Origin: Nocardioides plantarum
GTDB lineage: Bacteria > Actinomycetota > Actinomycetes > Propionibacteriales > Nocardioidaceae
DNA: 64,000 bases
Direction: 5' to 3'
NCBI RefSeq assembly: GCF_006346395.1
Contig: NZ_VDMS01000005.1
Location: 124,001 to 188,000 of the forward strand
Positions 8,318-17,473 of this stretch are shown here, piece after piece. The translations under genes were made by a program, and so were the position numbers. The notes under the pieces are model-generated. The model saw only the letters and a program-made list of their open reading frames with translations. It ran no database searches and was not told where the DNA came from. Position 1 is the stretch's first letter, and each line of letters opens with the position of its first letter.

Positions 8318-9343
8318 ATGTTGATCAACACGAGGCGGTTCGCCGCCCTGGCGGCCGTGGCCCTCACGGCCTCTCTCGCCCTCGCCGGCTGCGGCAGTGA
8401 CGACGACGGCGGTGACGGCGGGAGCGGTGGCGGCAGCAGCAAGATCACGATGATCCCCAAGTCGCTCGGCAACCCCTACTTCGACGCCAGCACCGCCGGT
8501 GCGAAGCGTGCGGCCGGCGAGTTCGGCGGCAAGGTCGACGAGGTCGGTCCGACCGGCGACGCCGGCCCCGACTCCCAGGTGCCGTTCATCGAGACGGCGA
8601 CCCAGCAGGGCGTCGGCGCGCTCGTCGTGTCCGCCAACGACCCCACCGCCCTGTGCGACTCGATCAAGACGGCCCAGTCCGCCGACATCAAGGTCGTCAC
8701 CTTCGACTCCGACACCGAGTGCCGCGACCTGTTCGTCAGCCAGGCCGACGCCCAGGGCATCGCCGACAAGCAGGTCGAGCTGATCGCCAAGCAGATCGGC
8801 GACACCGGCGAGGTCGCGATCCTCTCGGCCGCGGCCAACGCGACCAACCAGAACGAGTGGATCAAGCTGATGAAGGCCAACCTCGAGGCCAACCACCCCA
8901 ACATCAAGCTGGTCGACACCGTCTACGGCGACGACGACGACCAGAAGTCGTTCGACCAGACCGCCGCGCTCCTGCAGGCCCACCCCGACCTCAAGGGCAT
9001 CATCTCGCCGACCACCGTCGGCATCGCGGCCGCGGCCCGCTACTTGTCGACCTCGGAGTTCAAGGGCAAGGTCGCGCTGACCGGCCTCGGCGCCCCGAGC
9101 CAGATGAAGACCTTCATCGACGACGGCACCGTCACCGAGTTCGCGCTGTGGAACCCCGACGACCTCGGCTACCTGGCCGCCTACGCCGCCGACGCGCTGG
9201 TCAAGGGCGAGATCACCGGCAAGGAGGGTGACACGTTCACCGCCGGCGACCTGAAGAAGTACACCGTCGGCGCCAACGGCGTCGTCGTGCTCGGTGACCC
9301 GTTCGTGTTCGACAAGTCGAACATCGACGACTTCAAGTTCTGA
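8318..9343 (+). CDS. rhaS: L-rhamnose ABC transporter substrate-binding lipoprotein
   Basis: This 341-residue periplasmic-binding-protein-like lipoprotein has a signal peptide and lipobox in residues 1-27 (VALTASLALAGCGSDDD), followed by a low-complexity Gly/Asp/Ser linker. The sugar-binding fold starts at KITMIPKSLGNPYFDASTAG. Typical type I SBP strands follow: GVGALVVSANDPTA, IKVVTFDSDT, KGIISPTTVGIAAAARYL, and the C-terminal WNPDDLGYLAAYAADALVKG. ATG 8318 follows GAAAGG about 12 bases upstream. It delivers the sugar to the RhaTPQ complex on the outer face of the membrane. It lies directly upstream of the mutarotase and isomerase, which supports L-rhamnose as ligand. Confidence 0.9.
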   Translation: MLINTRRFAALAAVALTASLALAGCGSDDDGGDGGSGGGSSKITMIPKSLGNPYFDASTAGAKRAAGEFGGKVDEVGPTGDAGPDSQVPFIETATQQGVGALVVSANDPTALCDSIKTAQSADIKVVTFDSDTECRDLFVSQADAQGIADKQVELIAKQIGDTGEVAILSAAANATNQNEWIKLMKANLEANHPNIKLVDTVYGDDDDQKSFDQTAALLQAHPDLKGIISPTTVGIAAAARYLSTSEFKGKVALTGLGAPSQMKTFIDDGTVTEFALWNPDDLGYLAAYAADALVKGEITGKEGDTFTAGDLKKYTVGANGVVVLGDPFVFDKSNIDDFKF

Positions 9344-9395
9344 TCCCCGTCCCCACCTGATCGACCGACCTCACCGCAGGAACAGGGAGTACACC

Positions 9396-9755
9396 GTGCG
9401 CTACTGCTTCACGCTCCAGGTCCGCCCGGAGCGGCAGCAGGAGTACGCCGAGCGTCACGCGGCCGTCTGGCCCGAGATGCTCGCCGCGCTCGACGCGACC
9501 GGCTGGCGCAACTACTCCCTGTTCCTGCGTGAGGACGGGCTCCTCGTGGGCTACGTCGAGTGCGACGACCTCGACGCCGCCCAGGCCGCCATGGCCGCCA
9601 CCGACGTCAACCGCCGCTGGCAGGCCGACATGGCGCCGTACTTCGTGCAGTCGGGCGCGCCCGACGAGGCGTTCGTCCGCCTCACCGAGGTCTTCCACCT
9701 CGCCGACCAGCTCGCGCTGGCCGGCATTCCCCCAAGCACTCCACCTGAAGGCTGA
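9396..9755 (+). CDS. rhaM: L-rhamnose mutarotase
   Basis: This 119-residue protein belongs to the RhaM/RhaU family and interconverts alpha and beta anomers of L-rhamnose. Family hallmarks are RYCFTLQVRPERQQEYAERH with the catalytic His, HAAVWPEMLAALDATGWRNY, the strand YSLFLREDGLLVGYVE, and NRRWQADMAPYF near residue 80. GTG 9396 is chosen because AGGGAG lies six bases upstream; the longer frame starts inside the previous gene. It is slightly longer than the usual 104-112 residues because of the C-terminal tail. The isomerase gene begins two bases after its stop. Confidence 0.93.
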   Translation: MRYCFTLQVRPERQQEYAERHAAVWPEMLAALDATGWRNYSLFLREDGLLVGYVECDDLDAAQAAMAATDVNRRWQADMAPYFVQSGAPDEAFVRLTEVFHLADQLALAGIPPSTPPEG

Positions 9756-9756
9756 C

Positions 9757-10929
9757 ATGACCGACATCCCCGGCTTCGCCGCCATCGCCCCGCAGCTCGA
9801 GCGGCTGGCCATCGAGGTCCCCTCGTGGGCCTACGGCAACTCCGGCACCCGCTTCAAGGTCTTCGGTACGCCGGGCACCCCGCGCTCCATCGAAGAGAAG
9901 ATCGCCGACGCCGCCGTCGTGCACCGGCTGACCGGCCTGGCCCCCTCGGTGGCCCTGCACATCCCGTGGGACCTCGTCGACGACTACGCCGCGCTCGGCG
10001 AGCACGCCGCGAGCCACGGGGTGCGCCTCGGCACCGTCAACTCCAACACCTTCCAGGACGACGACTACAAGTTCGGCGCCCTGACCCACGTGGACGCCAA
10101 GGTCCGCCGCAAGGCGATCGACCACCACCTCGAGTGCGTCGACGTGATGGACGCGACCGGCGCCCGCGACCTCAAGATCTGGTTGGCCGAGGGCAGCAAC
10201 TACCCCGGCCAGGCCGACCTCCGGGGCCGCCAGGACCGCCTCGCGGAGTCGCTCGCCGCGATCTACGACCGCCTCGGCGAGGAGCAGCGGCTCGTCCTCG
10301 AGTACAAGTTCTTCGAGCCGGCGTTCTACCACACCGACGTCCCCGACTGGGGCACGTCGTACGCCCAGGTCAGCGCGCTCGGCGAGCGCGCCATGGTCTG
10401 CCTCGACACCGGCCACCACGCGCCCGGCACCAACATCGAGTTCATCGTCATGCAGCTGCTGCGGCTGGGTCGGCTGGGGTCCTTCGACTTCAACTCCCGC
10501 TTCTACGCCGACGACGACCTGATCGTCGGCGCGGCCGACCCGTTCCAGCTGTTCCGGATCATGGCCGAGGTGATCCGGGGCGGCGCACTCGACGCCGACA
10601 GCGAGGTCGCGTTCATGCTCGACCAGTGCCACAACGTCGAGGACAAGATCCCCGGCCAGATCCGCTCGGTCCTCAACGTGCAGGAGATGACGGCCCGGGC
10701 CCTGCTCCTGGACCGGGACGCGCTCGCCGCCGCCGAGGAGGCCGGCGACGTGCTGGGCGGCAACGAGGTCTTCATGGACGCCTTCCAGACCGACGTCCGC
10801 CCCGCCCTCGCCGCCTGGCGCGAGGAGCGTGGCCTGCCTCCGCACCCGATGCGCGCCTACGCCGAGTCCGGCTACCAGCAGGAGATCGAGGAGTCCCGCG
10901 TCGGCGGGACCCAGCTCTCCTGGACCTGA
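9757..10929 (+). CDS. rhaI: L-rhamnose isomerase (RhaI type)
   Basis: This 390-residue TIM-barrel isomerase converts L-rhamnose to L-rhamnulose. The sequence matches the RhaI family of Gram-positives and pseudomonads rather than E. coli RhaA. Visible features are EVPSWAYGNSGTRFKVFGTP at the N-terminus, LKIWLAEGSNYPGQ, a metal-binding Glu in LVLEYKFFEP, the catalytic pocket CLDTGHHAPGTNIEFIV, and FDFNSRFYADDDLIVGAADP. ATG 9757 follows directly on the mutarotase. The bases after the stop contain a dispersed hairpin repeat (10937-10977), which may terminate or stabilise part of the message before the aldolase gene. Confidence 0.92.
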   Translation: MTDIPGFAAIAPQLERLAIEVPSWAYGNSGTRFKVFGTPGTPRSIEEKIADAAVVHRLTGLAPSVALHIPWDLVDDYAALGEHAASHGVRLGTVNSNTFQDDDYKFGALTHVDAKVRRKAIDHHLECVDVMDATGARDLKIWLAEGSNYPGQADLRGRQDRLAESLAAIYDRLGEEQRLVLEYKFFEPAFYHTDVPDWGTSYAQVSALGERAMVCLDTGHHAPGTNIEFIVMQLLRLGRLGSFDFNSRFYADDDLIVGAADPFQLFRIMAEVIRGGALDADSEVAFMLDQCHNVEDKIPGQIRSVLNVQEMTARALLLDRDALAAAEEAGDVLGGNEVFMDAFQTDVRPALAAWREERGLPPHPMRAYAESGYQQEIEESRVGGTQLSWT

Positions 10930-10936
10930 TCCACAC

Positions 10937-10977
10937 GGTGGTCGAGGAAGGCGCTCCGCGCCTGTCTCGAGACCACC
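10937..10977. repeat. dispersed hairpin repeat, copy 1 (CTCGACC/GGTCTCGAG family)
   Basis: The ends are GGTGGTCGAGG and CTCGAGACCACC around a self-complementary core GGCGC-TCC-GCGCC. It lies between rhaI and the aldolase gene. The same ends with different but again self-complementary cores recur throughout the window. In this copy the central CTAG is replaced by CTCCGC. Confidence 0.8.
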
Positions 10978-11007
10978 CGAACCCGCACCGACCAACCAGA
11001 AGGAACC

Positions 11008-13044
11008 ATGACCAACGCTGCAGCCGCCGACCTGATCGCCCGCTCCAACCGCCTCGGCGCCGACCCCAAGAACACCAACTACGCCGGCGGCAACACCTCC
11101 GCCAAGGGCACCGAGACCGACCCGGTCACCGGCGAGCCCGTCGAGCTGCTGTGGGTCAAGGGGTCCGGCGGTGACCTCGGCACCCTCAAGGAGTCCGGCC
11201 TGGCCGTGCTGCGGCTCGACCGGATGCGCGCGCTCGTCGACACCTACCCGGGTGTCGAGCACGAGGACGAGATGGTCGCCGCGTTCGACTACTGCCTGCA
11301 CGGCAAGGGCGGCGCGGCCCCGTCGATCGACACCGCGATGCACGGGCTGGTCGATGCCCCCCACGTCGACCATCTCCACCCCGACTCGGGCATCGCCGTC
11401 GCGACGGCGGCCGACGGCGAGCAGCTGACCAAGGAGATCTACGGCGACCGGGTCGTCTGGGTTCCGTGGCGTCGTCCGGGCTTCCAGCTCGGCCTCGACA
11501 TCGCGGAGATCAAGACCAGGAACCCGCAGGCCGTCGGGTGCATCCTCGGCGGCCACGGCGTCACCGCCTGGGGCGACACCAGCGACGAGGCCGAGAAGAA
11601 CTCGCTCTGGATCATCGACACCGCCGCGGCCTACATCGCCGAGCACTCCAAGGCCGAGCCGTTCGGCCCGCCGCTCGAGGGGTACGCCGCCCTGTCGGCC
11701 GACGAGCGTCGGGCCAAGGCCGCCGCCCTGGGCGCCACCATCCGCGGCATCGCCAGCCACGACCGCCCGATGGTCGGCCACTTCACCGACGCCGACGTCG
11801 TCCTGGACTTCCTCGCCTCCTCCGAGCACCCCCGCCTCGCCGCGCTGGGCACCAGCTGCCCCGACCACTTCCTGCGCACCAAGGTCAAGCCGCTCGTGCT
11901 CGACCTGCCCGCGTCGGCCTCGGTCGAGGAGAGCATCGCGCGCCTCAAGGAGCTCCACCTCGCCTACCGCGAGGACTACCAGGGCTACTACGACCGCAAC
12001 GCGACCCCGGACAGCCCCGCCATCCGCGGCGCCGACCCGCTGGTCGTGCTGGTGCCCGGCGTCGGCATGTTCAGCTACGGCAAGGACAAGCAGACCGCCC
12101 GCGTGGCCGGTGAGTTCTACACCAACGCGATCAACGTGATGCGCGGCGCCGAGGGGCTGTCGACCTACGCCCCCATCGACGAGGCCGAGAAGTTCCGCAT
12201 CGAGTACTGGGCGCTCGAGGAGGCCAAGCTGCAGCGGATGCCGAAGCCCAAGCCGCTCGCCACCCGCATCGCCCTGGTCACCGGGGCCGCCGGCGGCATC
12301 GGCCTGGCCACCGCCAAGAAGCTGGCCGCCGAGGGCGCCTGCGTCGTCATCGCCGACCTCTCGCTCGAGAAGGCCCAGGCCGCCGCCGCTGAGATCGGTG
12401 GGTCCGACGTCGCCGTCGGTGTCGCCGTCGACGTGAGCAAGGCCGACGCCGTACGCGCCATGGTCGATGCGACCGTGCTCGCCTTCGGTGGTGTCGACCT
12501 CGTCGTCAACAACGCCGGGCTGTCGCTGAGCAAGAGCCTGCTCGAGACCACCGAGGCCGACTGGGACCTCCAGCACGACGTGATGGCCAAGGGCTCGTTC
12601 CTGGTCTCGCAGGCCGCCGCACGGGTGCTGATCGAGCAGGAGATGGGCGGCGACATCGTCTACATCTCGTCCAAGAACTCGGTCTTCGCCGGCCCCAACA
12701 ACATCGCCTACTCCGCGACCAAGGCCGACCAGGCCCACCAGGTGCGGCTGCTCGCCGCCGAGCTCGGCGCCCACGGCGTCAAGGTCAACGGCGTCAACCC
12801 CGACGGCGTCGTCCAGGGCTCCGGCATCTTCGCCTCGGGCTGGGGCGCCAACCGGGCCGCCGTCTACGGCGTCGAGGAGAAGGACCTGGGCAAGTTCTAC
12901 GCCCAGCGCACGATCCTCAAGCGCGAGGTCCTCCCCGAGCACATCGCCAACGCGGTCTTCGTGCTCTGCGGCCCCGACATGACCCACACCACCGGCCTGC
13001 ACGTGCCCGTCGACGCCGGCGTGGCGGCGGCCTTCCTGCGATGA
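11008..13044 (+). CDS. bifunctional rhamnulose-1-phosphate aldolase / lactaldehyde dehydrogenase (SDR)
   Basis: This 678-residue fusion has a class II aldolase domain at about residues 1-400 with Zn-binding histidines (HVDHLHPDSG; GGHGVTAWGDT). The C-terminal short-chain dehydrogenase domain (about 415-678) has TGAAGGIGLATAKKL for the dinucleotide and catalytic Tyr/Lys in YSATKADQA. The fusion cleaves rhamnulose-1-phosphate to DHAP and L-lactaldehyde; in characterised homologues the dehydrogenase half oxidises lactaldehyde to L-lactate with NAD. ATG 11008 follows AGAAGGA. Its stop overlaps the rhamnulokinase start. The downstream L-lactate dehydrogenase would consume the lactate formed. Confidence 0.92.
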   Translation: MTNAAAADLIARSNRLGADPKNTNYAGGNTSAKGTETDPVTGEPVELLWVKGSGGDLGTLKESGLAVLRLDRMRALVDTYPGVEHEDEMVAAFDYCLHGKGGAAPSIDTAMHGLVDAPHVDHLHPDSGIAVATAADGEQLTKEIYGDRVVWVPWRRPGFQLGLDIAEIKTRNPQAVGCILGGHGVTAWGDTSDEAEKNSLWIIDTAAAYIAEHSKAEPFGPPLEGYAALSADERRAKAAALGATIRGIASHDRPMVGHFTDADVVLDFLASSEHPRLAALGTSCPDHFLRTKVKPLVLDLPASASVEESIARLKELHLAYREDYQGYYDRNATPDSPAIRGADPLVVLVPGVGMFSYGKDKQTARVAGEFYTNAINVMRGAEGLSTYAPIDEAEKFRIEYWALEEAKLQRMPKPKPLATRIALVTGAAGGIGLATAKKLAAEGACVVIADLSLEKAQAAAAEIGGSDVAVGVAVDVSKADAVRAMVDATVLAFGGVDLVVNNAGLSLSKSLLETTEADWDLQHDVMAKGSFLVSQAAARVLIEQEMGGDIVYISSKNSVFAGPNNIAYSATKADQAHQVRLLAAELGAHGVKVNGVNPDGVVQGSGIFASGWGANRAAVYGVEEKDLGKFYAQRTILKREVLPEHIANAVFVLCGPDMTHTTGLHVPVDAGVAAAFLR

Positions 13045-14528
13045 GCACGCGCCCCCACCTGCGCGTCGCCGCCGTCGACCTCGGCGCCACCAGTGGCCGG
13101 GTCATGGTGGGGCGCGTGGGCCCGGGGTCGCTGCACCTCGACGAGCTGCACCGCTTCCCCAACGGCGGCGTCCGCGCGCACGGGTCGCTGTTCTGGGACG
13201 TCCTCGGCATCCATCGCGAGGTGGTCGCGGGCCTGCGCGAGATCGCCGGCACCGGCCCGCTCGACGGCATCGGCATCGACTCCTGGGCCATCGACTACGG
13301 CCTGCTCGACCGTGACGGGCACCTGCTCGGCAACCCCTACAGCCACCGCGACCGGCGTACCGACGGGGTGGCGGCGCGGGTGCTCGAGGAGGTCGGCGCG
13401 GCGCGGATGTTCGCCACGACCGGGCTGCAGCAGCTGCCGTTCACCACCGTCTACCAGCTCGTCGCCGCCCGCGGCACCGCAGCCCTGGAGTCGGCCGAGA
13501 CGCTGCTGCTGCTGCCCGACCTGCTGGGCTACTGGCTCACCGGGCAGGTCGGTGCCGAGCGCACCAACGCCTCCACCACCGGCCTGTACGACGTGACGTC
13601 GCGCGAGTGGGCCGTCGACCTGGCCAAGCAGGTCGGCCTGCCGTGGGGCGTGCTGCCGCCGCTGCGCGACCCGGGCGACGTCATCGGTCCGCTGCTGCCC
13701 GACGTCGCCGAGCAGCTGGGCGTCGCCACGTCCGTGCCCGTCGTCGCCGTCGGCTCCCACGACACGGCCTCCGCGGTGGTCGGCATCCCGTCGGTCGACG
13801 ACGACACCGTCGCCTACATCTCCTCCGGCACGTGGTCGCTGGTCGGGCTCGAGCTCGAGAAGCCGGTGCTGAGCGAGGAGGCGCGCGCCGCCGACTTCAC
13901 CAACGAGGGCGGTGTCGACTCCACGGTGCGGTTCCTCAAGAACGTGATGGGTCTGTGGGTCCTCTCCGAGGCGCTGCGCACCTGGGCCGACCGACGCATC
14001 GCGGGCACCGACCTGGCCAGCCTGCTCGCCGCCGTCGCCGACGCGCCCGCCCTGCGCACGGTCGTCGACATCGACGACCCGAGGCTGCTGCCCCCCGGCG
14101 ACATGCCGGGGCGGATCCAGCAGCTCGCCCACGAGGCGGGGGAGCCGATCCCGCGCACGCCGCAGGACGTCACCCGCACCATCCTCGACAGCCTGGCCCT
14201 GGCCTACCGGCGCCACCTGCGCACCGCCGCCGAGCTCGCGGGCCGCGACCTCACCGTCGTCCACGTCGTCGGCGGCGGCTCGCAGAACACCCTGCTCTGC
14301 CAGCTCACCGCCGACGCCACCGGCCTGCCGGTCCTGGCCGGCCCGACCGAGGCCGCGGCCCTCGGCAACGTGCTCGTGCAGGCTCGCGCCCTGGGTGCCG
14401 ACCTGCCCGACCTCGCCGCGATGCGGGCCCTGGTGCGCAGCACCCACGAGCCCCGGCGCTACGACCCGCGACCCGGCGCCGACTGGGACGCCGCCGAGTC
14501 GCGTCTGCCCACCCGCCGGGCCCACTGA
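13041..14528 (+). CDS. rhaB: rhamnulokinase
   Basis: This 495-residue FGGY-family sugar kinase phosphorylates L-rhamnulose to rhamnulose-1-phosphate. The ATPase core motifs are VAAVDLGATSGRVMVGRVG at the N-terminus, IGIDSWAIDYGLLDRDG, the GSHDTASAVVGIP loop, ISSGTWSLVGLE and the C-terminal VVGGGSQNTLLCQLTADATG. Length and motif order match RhaB. ATG 13041 overlaps the upstream stop (ATGA). The stop codon lies in a short 9-bp tandem (CACTGAACC, three near-copies at about 14523-14546), which fills most of the gap to the next gene. Confidence 0.95.
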   Translation: MSTRPHLRVAAVDLGATSGRVMVGRVGPGSLHLDELHRFPNGGVRAHGSLFWDVLGIHREVVAGLREIAGTGPLDGIGIDSWAIDYGLLDRDGHLLGNPYSHRDRRTDGVAARVLEEVGAARMFATTGLQQLPFTTVYQLVAARGTAALESAETLLLLPDLLGYWLTGQVGAERTNASTTGLYDVTSREWAVDLAKQVGLPWGVLPPLRDPGDVIGPLLPDVAEQLGVATSVPVVAVGSHDTASAVVGIPSVDDDTVAYISSGTWSLVGLELEKPVLSEEARAADFTNEGGVDSTVRFLKNVMGLWVLSEALRTWADRRIAGTDLASLLAAVADAPALRTVVDIDDPRLLPPGDMPGRIQQLAHEAGEPIPRTPQDVTRTILDSLALAYRRHLRTAAELAGRDLTVVHVVGGGSQNTLLCQLTADATGLPVLAGPTEAAALGNVLVQARALGADLPDLAAMRALVRSTHEPRRYDPRPGADWDAAESRLPTRRAH

Positions 14529-14584
14529 ACCCACTGAACCCACTGACCAGCCCCACCCCACCAGCGACCCGAGAGACTGGCCCC

Positions 14585-15823
14585 ATGAAGCGGCAGATGC
14601 CGAAGCGGCGTGACCTGGCCCCGTTGATGCAGTTCAAGAAGCCCGAGCTGTCGCCCAAGAGGCGGCGCCTCGACAAGGCGTTGACGATCGACGACCTGCG
14701 CACGGTGGCCAAGCGACGTACGCCGAAGCCGGCCTTCGACTACACCGACGGCGCCGCCGACGGCGAGGTCGGGCTCGACCGGGCCCGCGAGGCCTTCGGT
14801 GACATCGAGTTCCACCCCGCGATCCTGCGTGACGTCTCGACGGTCGACACCTCGCGCGAGGTGCTCGGCAAGCGGGTGGCGCTGCCCTTCGGCATCGCCC
14901 CGACCGGGTTCACCCGGATGATGCAGGCCGAGGGGGAGGTCGCCGGCGCGACCGCCGCCACCGCCGCCGGCATCCCCTTCGCGCTGTCGACGATGGGCAC
15001 CACCTCGATCGAGGACGTCGCCGCAGCCGACCCCGGCGGGCGGCACTGGTTCCAGCTCTACATGTGGAAGGACCGCGACCGCTCGATGGCGCTGGTCGAC
15101 CGCGCCGCCGAGGCCGGCTACGACACGCTCCTGGTCACCGTCGACGTGCCCGTCGCCGGCGCGCGCCTGCGCGACGTCCGCAACGGCATGACGATCCCGC
15201 CGTCGCTCACCCCCAGGACCGTGGTCAACGCGATCCCGCGCCCGGCCTGGTGGATCAACTTCCTCACCACCGAGCCGCTCGCCTTCGCCTCGCTCGACGC
15301 CTGGTCGGGCACCGTGGCCGACCTGCTGGACACCATGTTCGACCCGACCGTCACCTACGACGACCTGGCCTGGATCAGGTCGCAGTGGCCGGGCAAGGTC
15401 GTCGTCAAGGGTGTCCAGTCGGTCGACGACGCGGTCCGCCTCGCCGACGCCGGCGTCGACGCCGTGCTGCTCTCCAACCACGGCGGGCGCCAGCTCGACC
15501 GTGCGCCGGTGCCGTTCCACCTGCTGCCGCAGGTCGTGCAGGCGCTGAAGGCCAGCGGCAGCGGCGTCGAGGTGCACCTCGACACCGGCATCATGTCCGG
15601 CCAGGACATCGTGGCCGCGCTCGCCCACGGTGCCCACTTCACCCTCATCGGCCGCGCCTACCTCTACGGCCTGATGGCCGGAGGTCGCGAGGGCGTCGAC
15701 CGCACCATCGAGATCCTGGCCGGCCAGATCGAGCGCACGATGCGCCTGCTCGGGGTCACCTCGCTCGACGAGCTCGAGCCCGGGCACGTGACCCAGCTGC
15801 GGCGGCTGGGCCCCTTGACCTGA
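14585..15823 (+). CDS. lldD: FMN-dependent L-lactate dehydrogenase (alpha-hydroxy-acid oxidase family)
   Basis: This 412-residue TIM-barrel flavoprotein oxidises L-lactate to pyruvate. Key motifs are PFGIAPTGFTRMMQAEGE, WFQLYMWKDR, LLVTVDVPVAGARLRD, and the catalytic LLSNHGGRQLD with His about 299. The FMN-phosphate motif reads DTGIMSGQD: Met 337 stands where many family members have Arg. A related variant occurs in mycobacterial LldD/MftD-like proteins as I recall them. The basic N-terminus (MKRQMPKRRD) suggests membrane or acidic-lipid association. ATG 14585 follows GAGAG. Its position after rhaB fits removal of the L-lactate produced from rhamnose. Confidence 0.88.
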   Translation: MKRQMPKRRDLAPLMQFKKPELSPKRRRLDKALTIDDLRTVAKRRTPKPAFDYTDGAADGEVGLDRAREAFGDIEFHPAILRDVSTVDTSREVLGKRVALPFGIAPTGFTRMMQAEGEVAGATAATAAGIPFALSTMGTTSIEDVAAADPGGRHWFQLYMWKDRDRSMALVDRAAEAGYDTLLVTVDVPVAGARLRDVRNGMTIPPSLTPRTVVNAIPRPAWWINFLTTEPLAFASLDAWSGTVADLLDTMFDPTVTYDDLAWIRSQWPGKVVVKGVQSVDDAVRLADAGVDAVLLSNHGGRQLDRAPVPFHLLPQVVQALKASGSGVEVHLDTGIMSGQDIVAALAHGAHFTLIGRAYLYGLMAGGREGVDRTIEILAGQIERTMRLLGVTSLDELEPGHVTQLRRLGPLT

Positions 15824-15914
15824 CGGCGACGTCGACGCGTCGAGTGCGTCCCTGCCCCGCTCGAGGCGACGTCCTCGGCGGAACACCTGGCGGCGCGCGC
15901 TGGTTGCAGGACCC

Positions 15915-17396
15915 GTGACTGACACCGAGATCACCCGCGCCAGCGTCGGCCTGCGCAGTGAACGGGGACCGATCCTCCTCGCCGTGATGCTCAGCGTCGG
16001 CCTGGTCGCGATCGACTCCACCATCCTGGCCACCGCGGTGCCGGCGGTGGTCGACGACCTCGGCGGGTTCACGTCGTTCCCGTGGCTGTTCTCGATCTAC
16101 CTGCTGGCCCAGGCGGTGTCGGTGCCGATCTACGGCAAGGTGGCCGACCTCTACGGCCGCAAGCCGGTGATGCTGCTCGGCATCGGGCTCTTCGTCCTCG
16201 GGTCGCTGCTCTGCGGCCTGGCCTGGAGCATGCCGGCGCTCATCGTCTTCCGGCTCGTGCAGGGCCTCGGGGCCGGCGCGGTGCAGCCGATGGGCATGAC
16301 GATCGTCGGCGACATCTACTCGCTGGCCGAGCGCGCCAAGGTGCAGGGCTACATCGCCAGCGTCTGGGCCGCGGCCTCGGTCATCGGTCCGACCCTGGGC
16401 GGCGTCTTCGCCGACTACCTCTCCTGGCGCTGGATCTTCCTCGTCAACCTGCCGCTCGGCATCGCGGCCGGGTGGGTGATGTGGCGGCGCTTCGACGAGA
16501 GCGTCGAGCGCCGCAAGCACTCGATCGACTACCTCGGTGCCCTGCTTCTGGCCGCCGGCGGCACGCTGCTCCTGCTGGGTCTGCTCGAGGGTGGGGTGCG
16601 CTGGGGCTGGGACTCGCCCTCCGGCATCGGGATCTTCGTCGCCGCGGTCGCCCTGCTCGCGGCCTTCGTGGCCGTGGAGGCCCGCACCGCCGAGCCGGTG
16701 CTGCCGCTGTGGATCTTCCGGCGACGCGTGCTCAACGCGTCCAACTCCGGCGCCTTCGTGGTCGGCGTGCTGATGCTCGGGCTGACGTCGTACGTGCCCC
16801 TCTACGCGCAGGGCGTGCTCGGCCACGGCGCCCTCGTGGCGGGGCTCGCGCTGGCCTCCATGACGATCGGCTGGCCGATCGCCGCCACGACCAGCGGCCG
16901 CTTCTACCTGACGATCGGCTTCCGCCGTACGGTGCTGATGGGCGCGCTGTTCGTGATCGCCGGCGCGGCCCTGCTGCTGCCGGTCAGCGCCGACAGCGCC
17001 CTGTGGCAGCTGGCCCTGCCGTGCTTCGTGATGGGCATCGGCTTCGGGTACGTCGCCAGCCCCGGCGTGATCGTCGCCCAGTCCTCGGTCGAGTGGCAGC
17101 ACCGTGGGGTCGCCACCGGCACCAACATGTTCGCCCGGTCGATGGGCAGCGCCGTCGGCGTCGCCGTGTTCGGCGCCATCGTCAACAGCCGGGTGGCCGA
17201 CAGCGCCCCGGCCGGCGGCACCCTCGACCTCCAGCACCTCTCGGCCGGGGTGCTCGCCCCCGCGATCCACGCGGTGTTCGTGTGCTCCGCCGTGGTCGCG
17301 CTCGCGCTGCTGCTGTCGGGCCTGCTGATGCCGCGCCGTGCGCTGACCGACGGGCCGGCCGGTACGCCGGCCGACGCGCCTCCGGTCGAGGCCTGA
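15915..17396 (+). CDS. MFS drug-exporter-type transporter (DHA2, 14 TM)
   Basis: This 493-residue membrane protein has about 14 hydrophobic segments. The family motif A is GKVADLYGRKPVMLLG between TM2 and TM3. Motif C-like sequence lies in TM5 (SVIGPTLGGVFADYLSWRW), followed by FLVNLPLGIAAGWVMW, the DHA2 hallmark. Motif B is seen as FRLVQGLGAGAVQPMG. GTG 15915 has AGGA close by; the first 20 residues are hydrophilic. The 91-bp gap from lldD has no clear promoter. The exported substrate is unknown. A hairpin between this gene and the convergent MMPL gene probably terminates both. Confidence 0.85.
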   Translation: MTDTEITRASVGLRSERGPILLAVMLSVGLVAIDSTILATAVPAVVDDLGGFTSFPWLFSIYLLAQAVSVPIYGKVADLYGRKPVMLLGIGLFVLGSLLCGLAWSMPALIVFRLVQGLGAGAVQPMGMTIVGDIYSLAERAKVQGYIASVWAAASVIGPTLGGVFADYLSWRWIFLVNLPLGIAAGWVMWRRFDESVERRKHSIDYLGALLLAAGGTLLLLGLLEGGVRWGWDSPSGIGIFVAAVALLAAFVAVEARTAEPVLPLWIFRRRVLNASNSGAFVVGVLMLGLTSYVPLYAQGVLGHGALVAGLALASMTIGWPIAATTSGRFYLTIGFRRTVLMGALFVIAGAALLLPVSADSALWQLALPCFVMGIGFGYVASPGVIVAQSSVEWQHRGVATGTNMFARSMGSAVGVAVFGAIVNSRVADSAPAGGTLDLQHLSAGVLAPAIHAVFVCSAVVALALLLSGLLMPRRALTDGPAGTPADAPPVEA

Positions 17397-17415
17397 GAAC
17401 ACCCCGCACGCACAC

Positions 17416-17444
17416 CGACCCGCCGCCCAGGGGGCGACGGGTCG
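17416..17444. terminator. bidirectional hairpin terminator
   Basis: A 13-bp stem with one mismatch, CGACCCGCCGCCC (17416-17428) and GGGCGACGGGTCG (17432-17444), has a three-base loop. It lies between convergent genes. There is no T-run, as is common for actinobacterial terminators. Confidence 0.7.
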
Positions 17445-17473
17445 GGCACGGGTACGGCGTGGAGCGAGCCGGG

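Noticed and set aside
9682..13002. A very long open frame on the - strand across the rhaI/aldolase region
   Set aside because: It is a shadow of high third-position G+C: the translation is Gly/Val/Asp/Arg-rich without motifs, while the + strand holds clear rhamnose enzymes.
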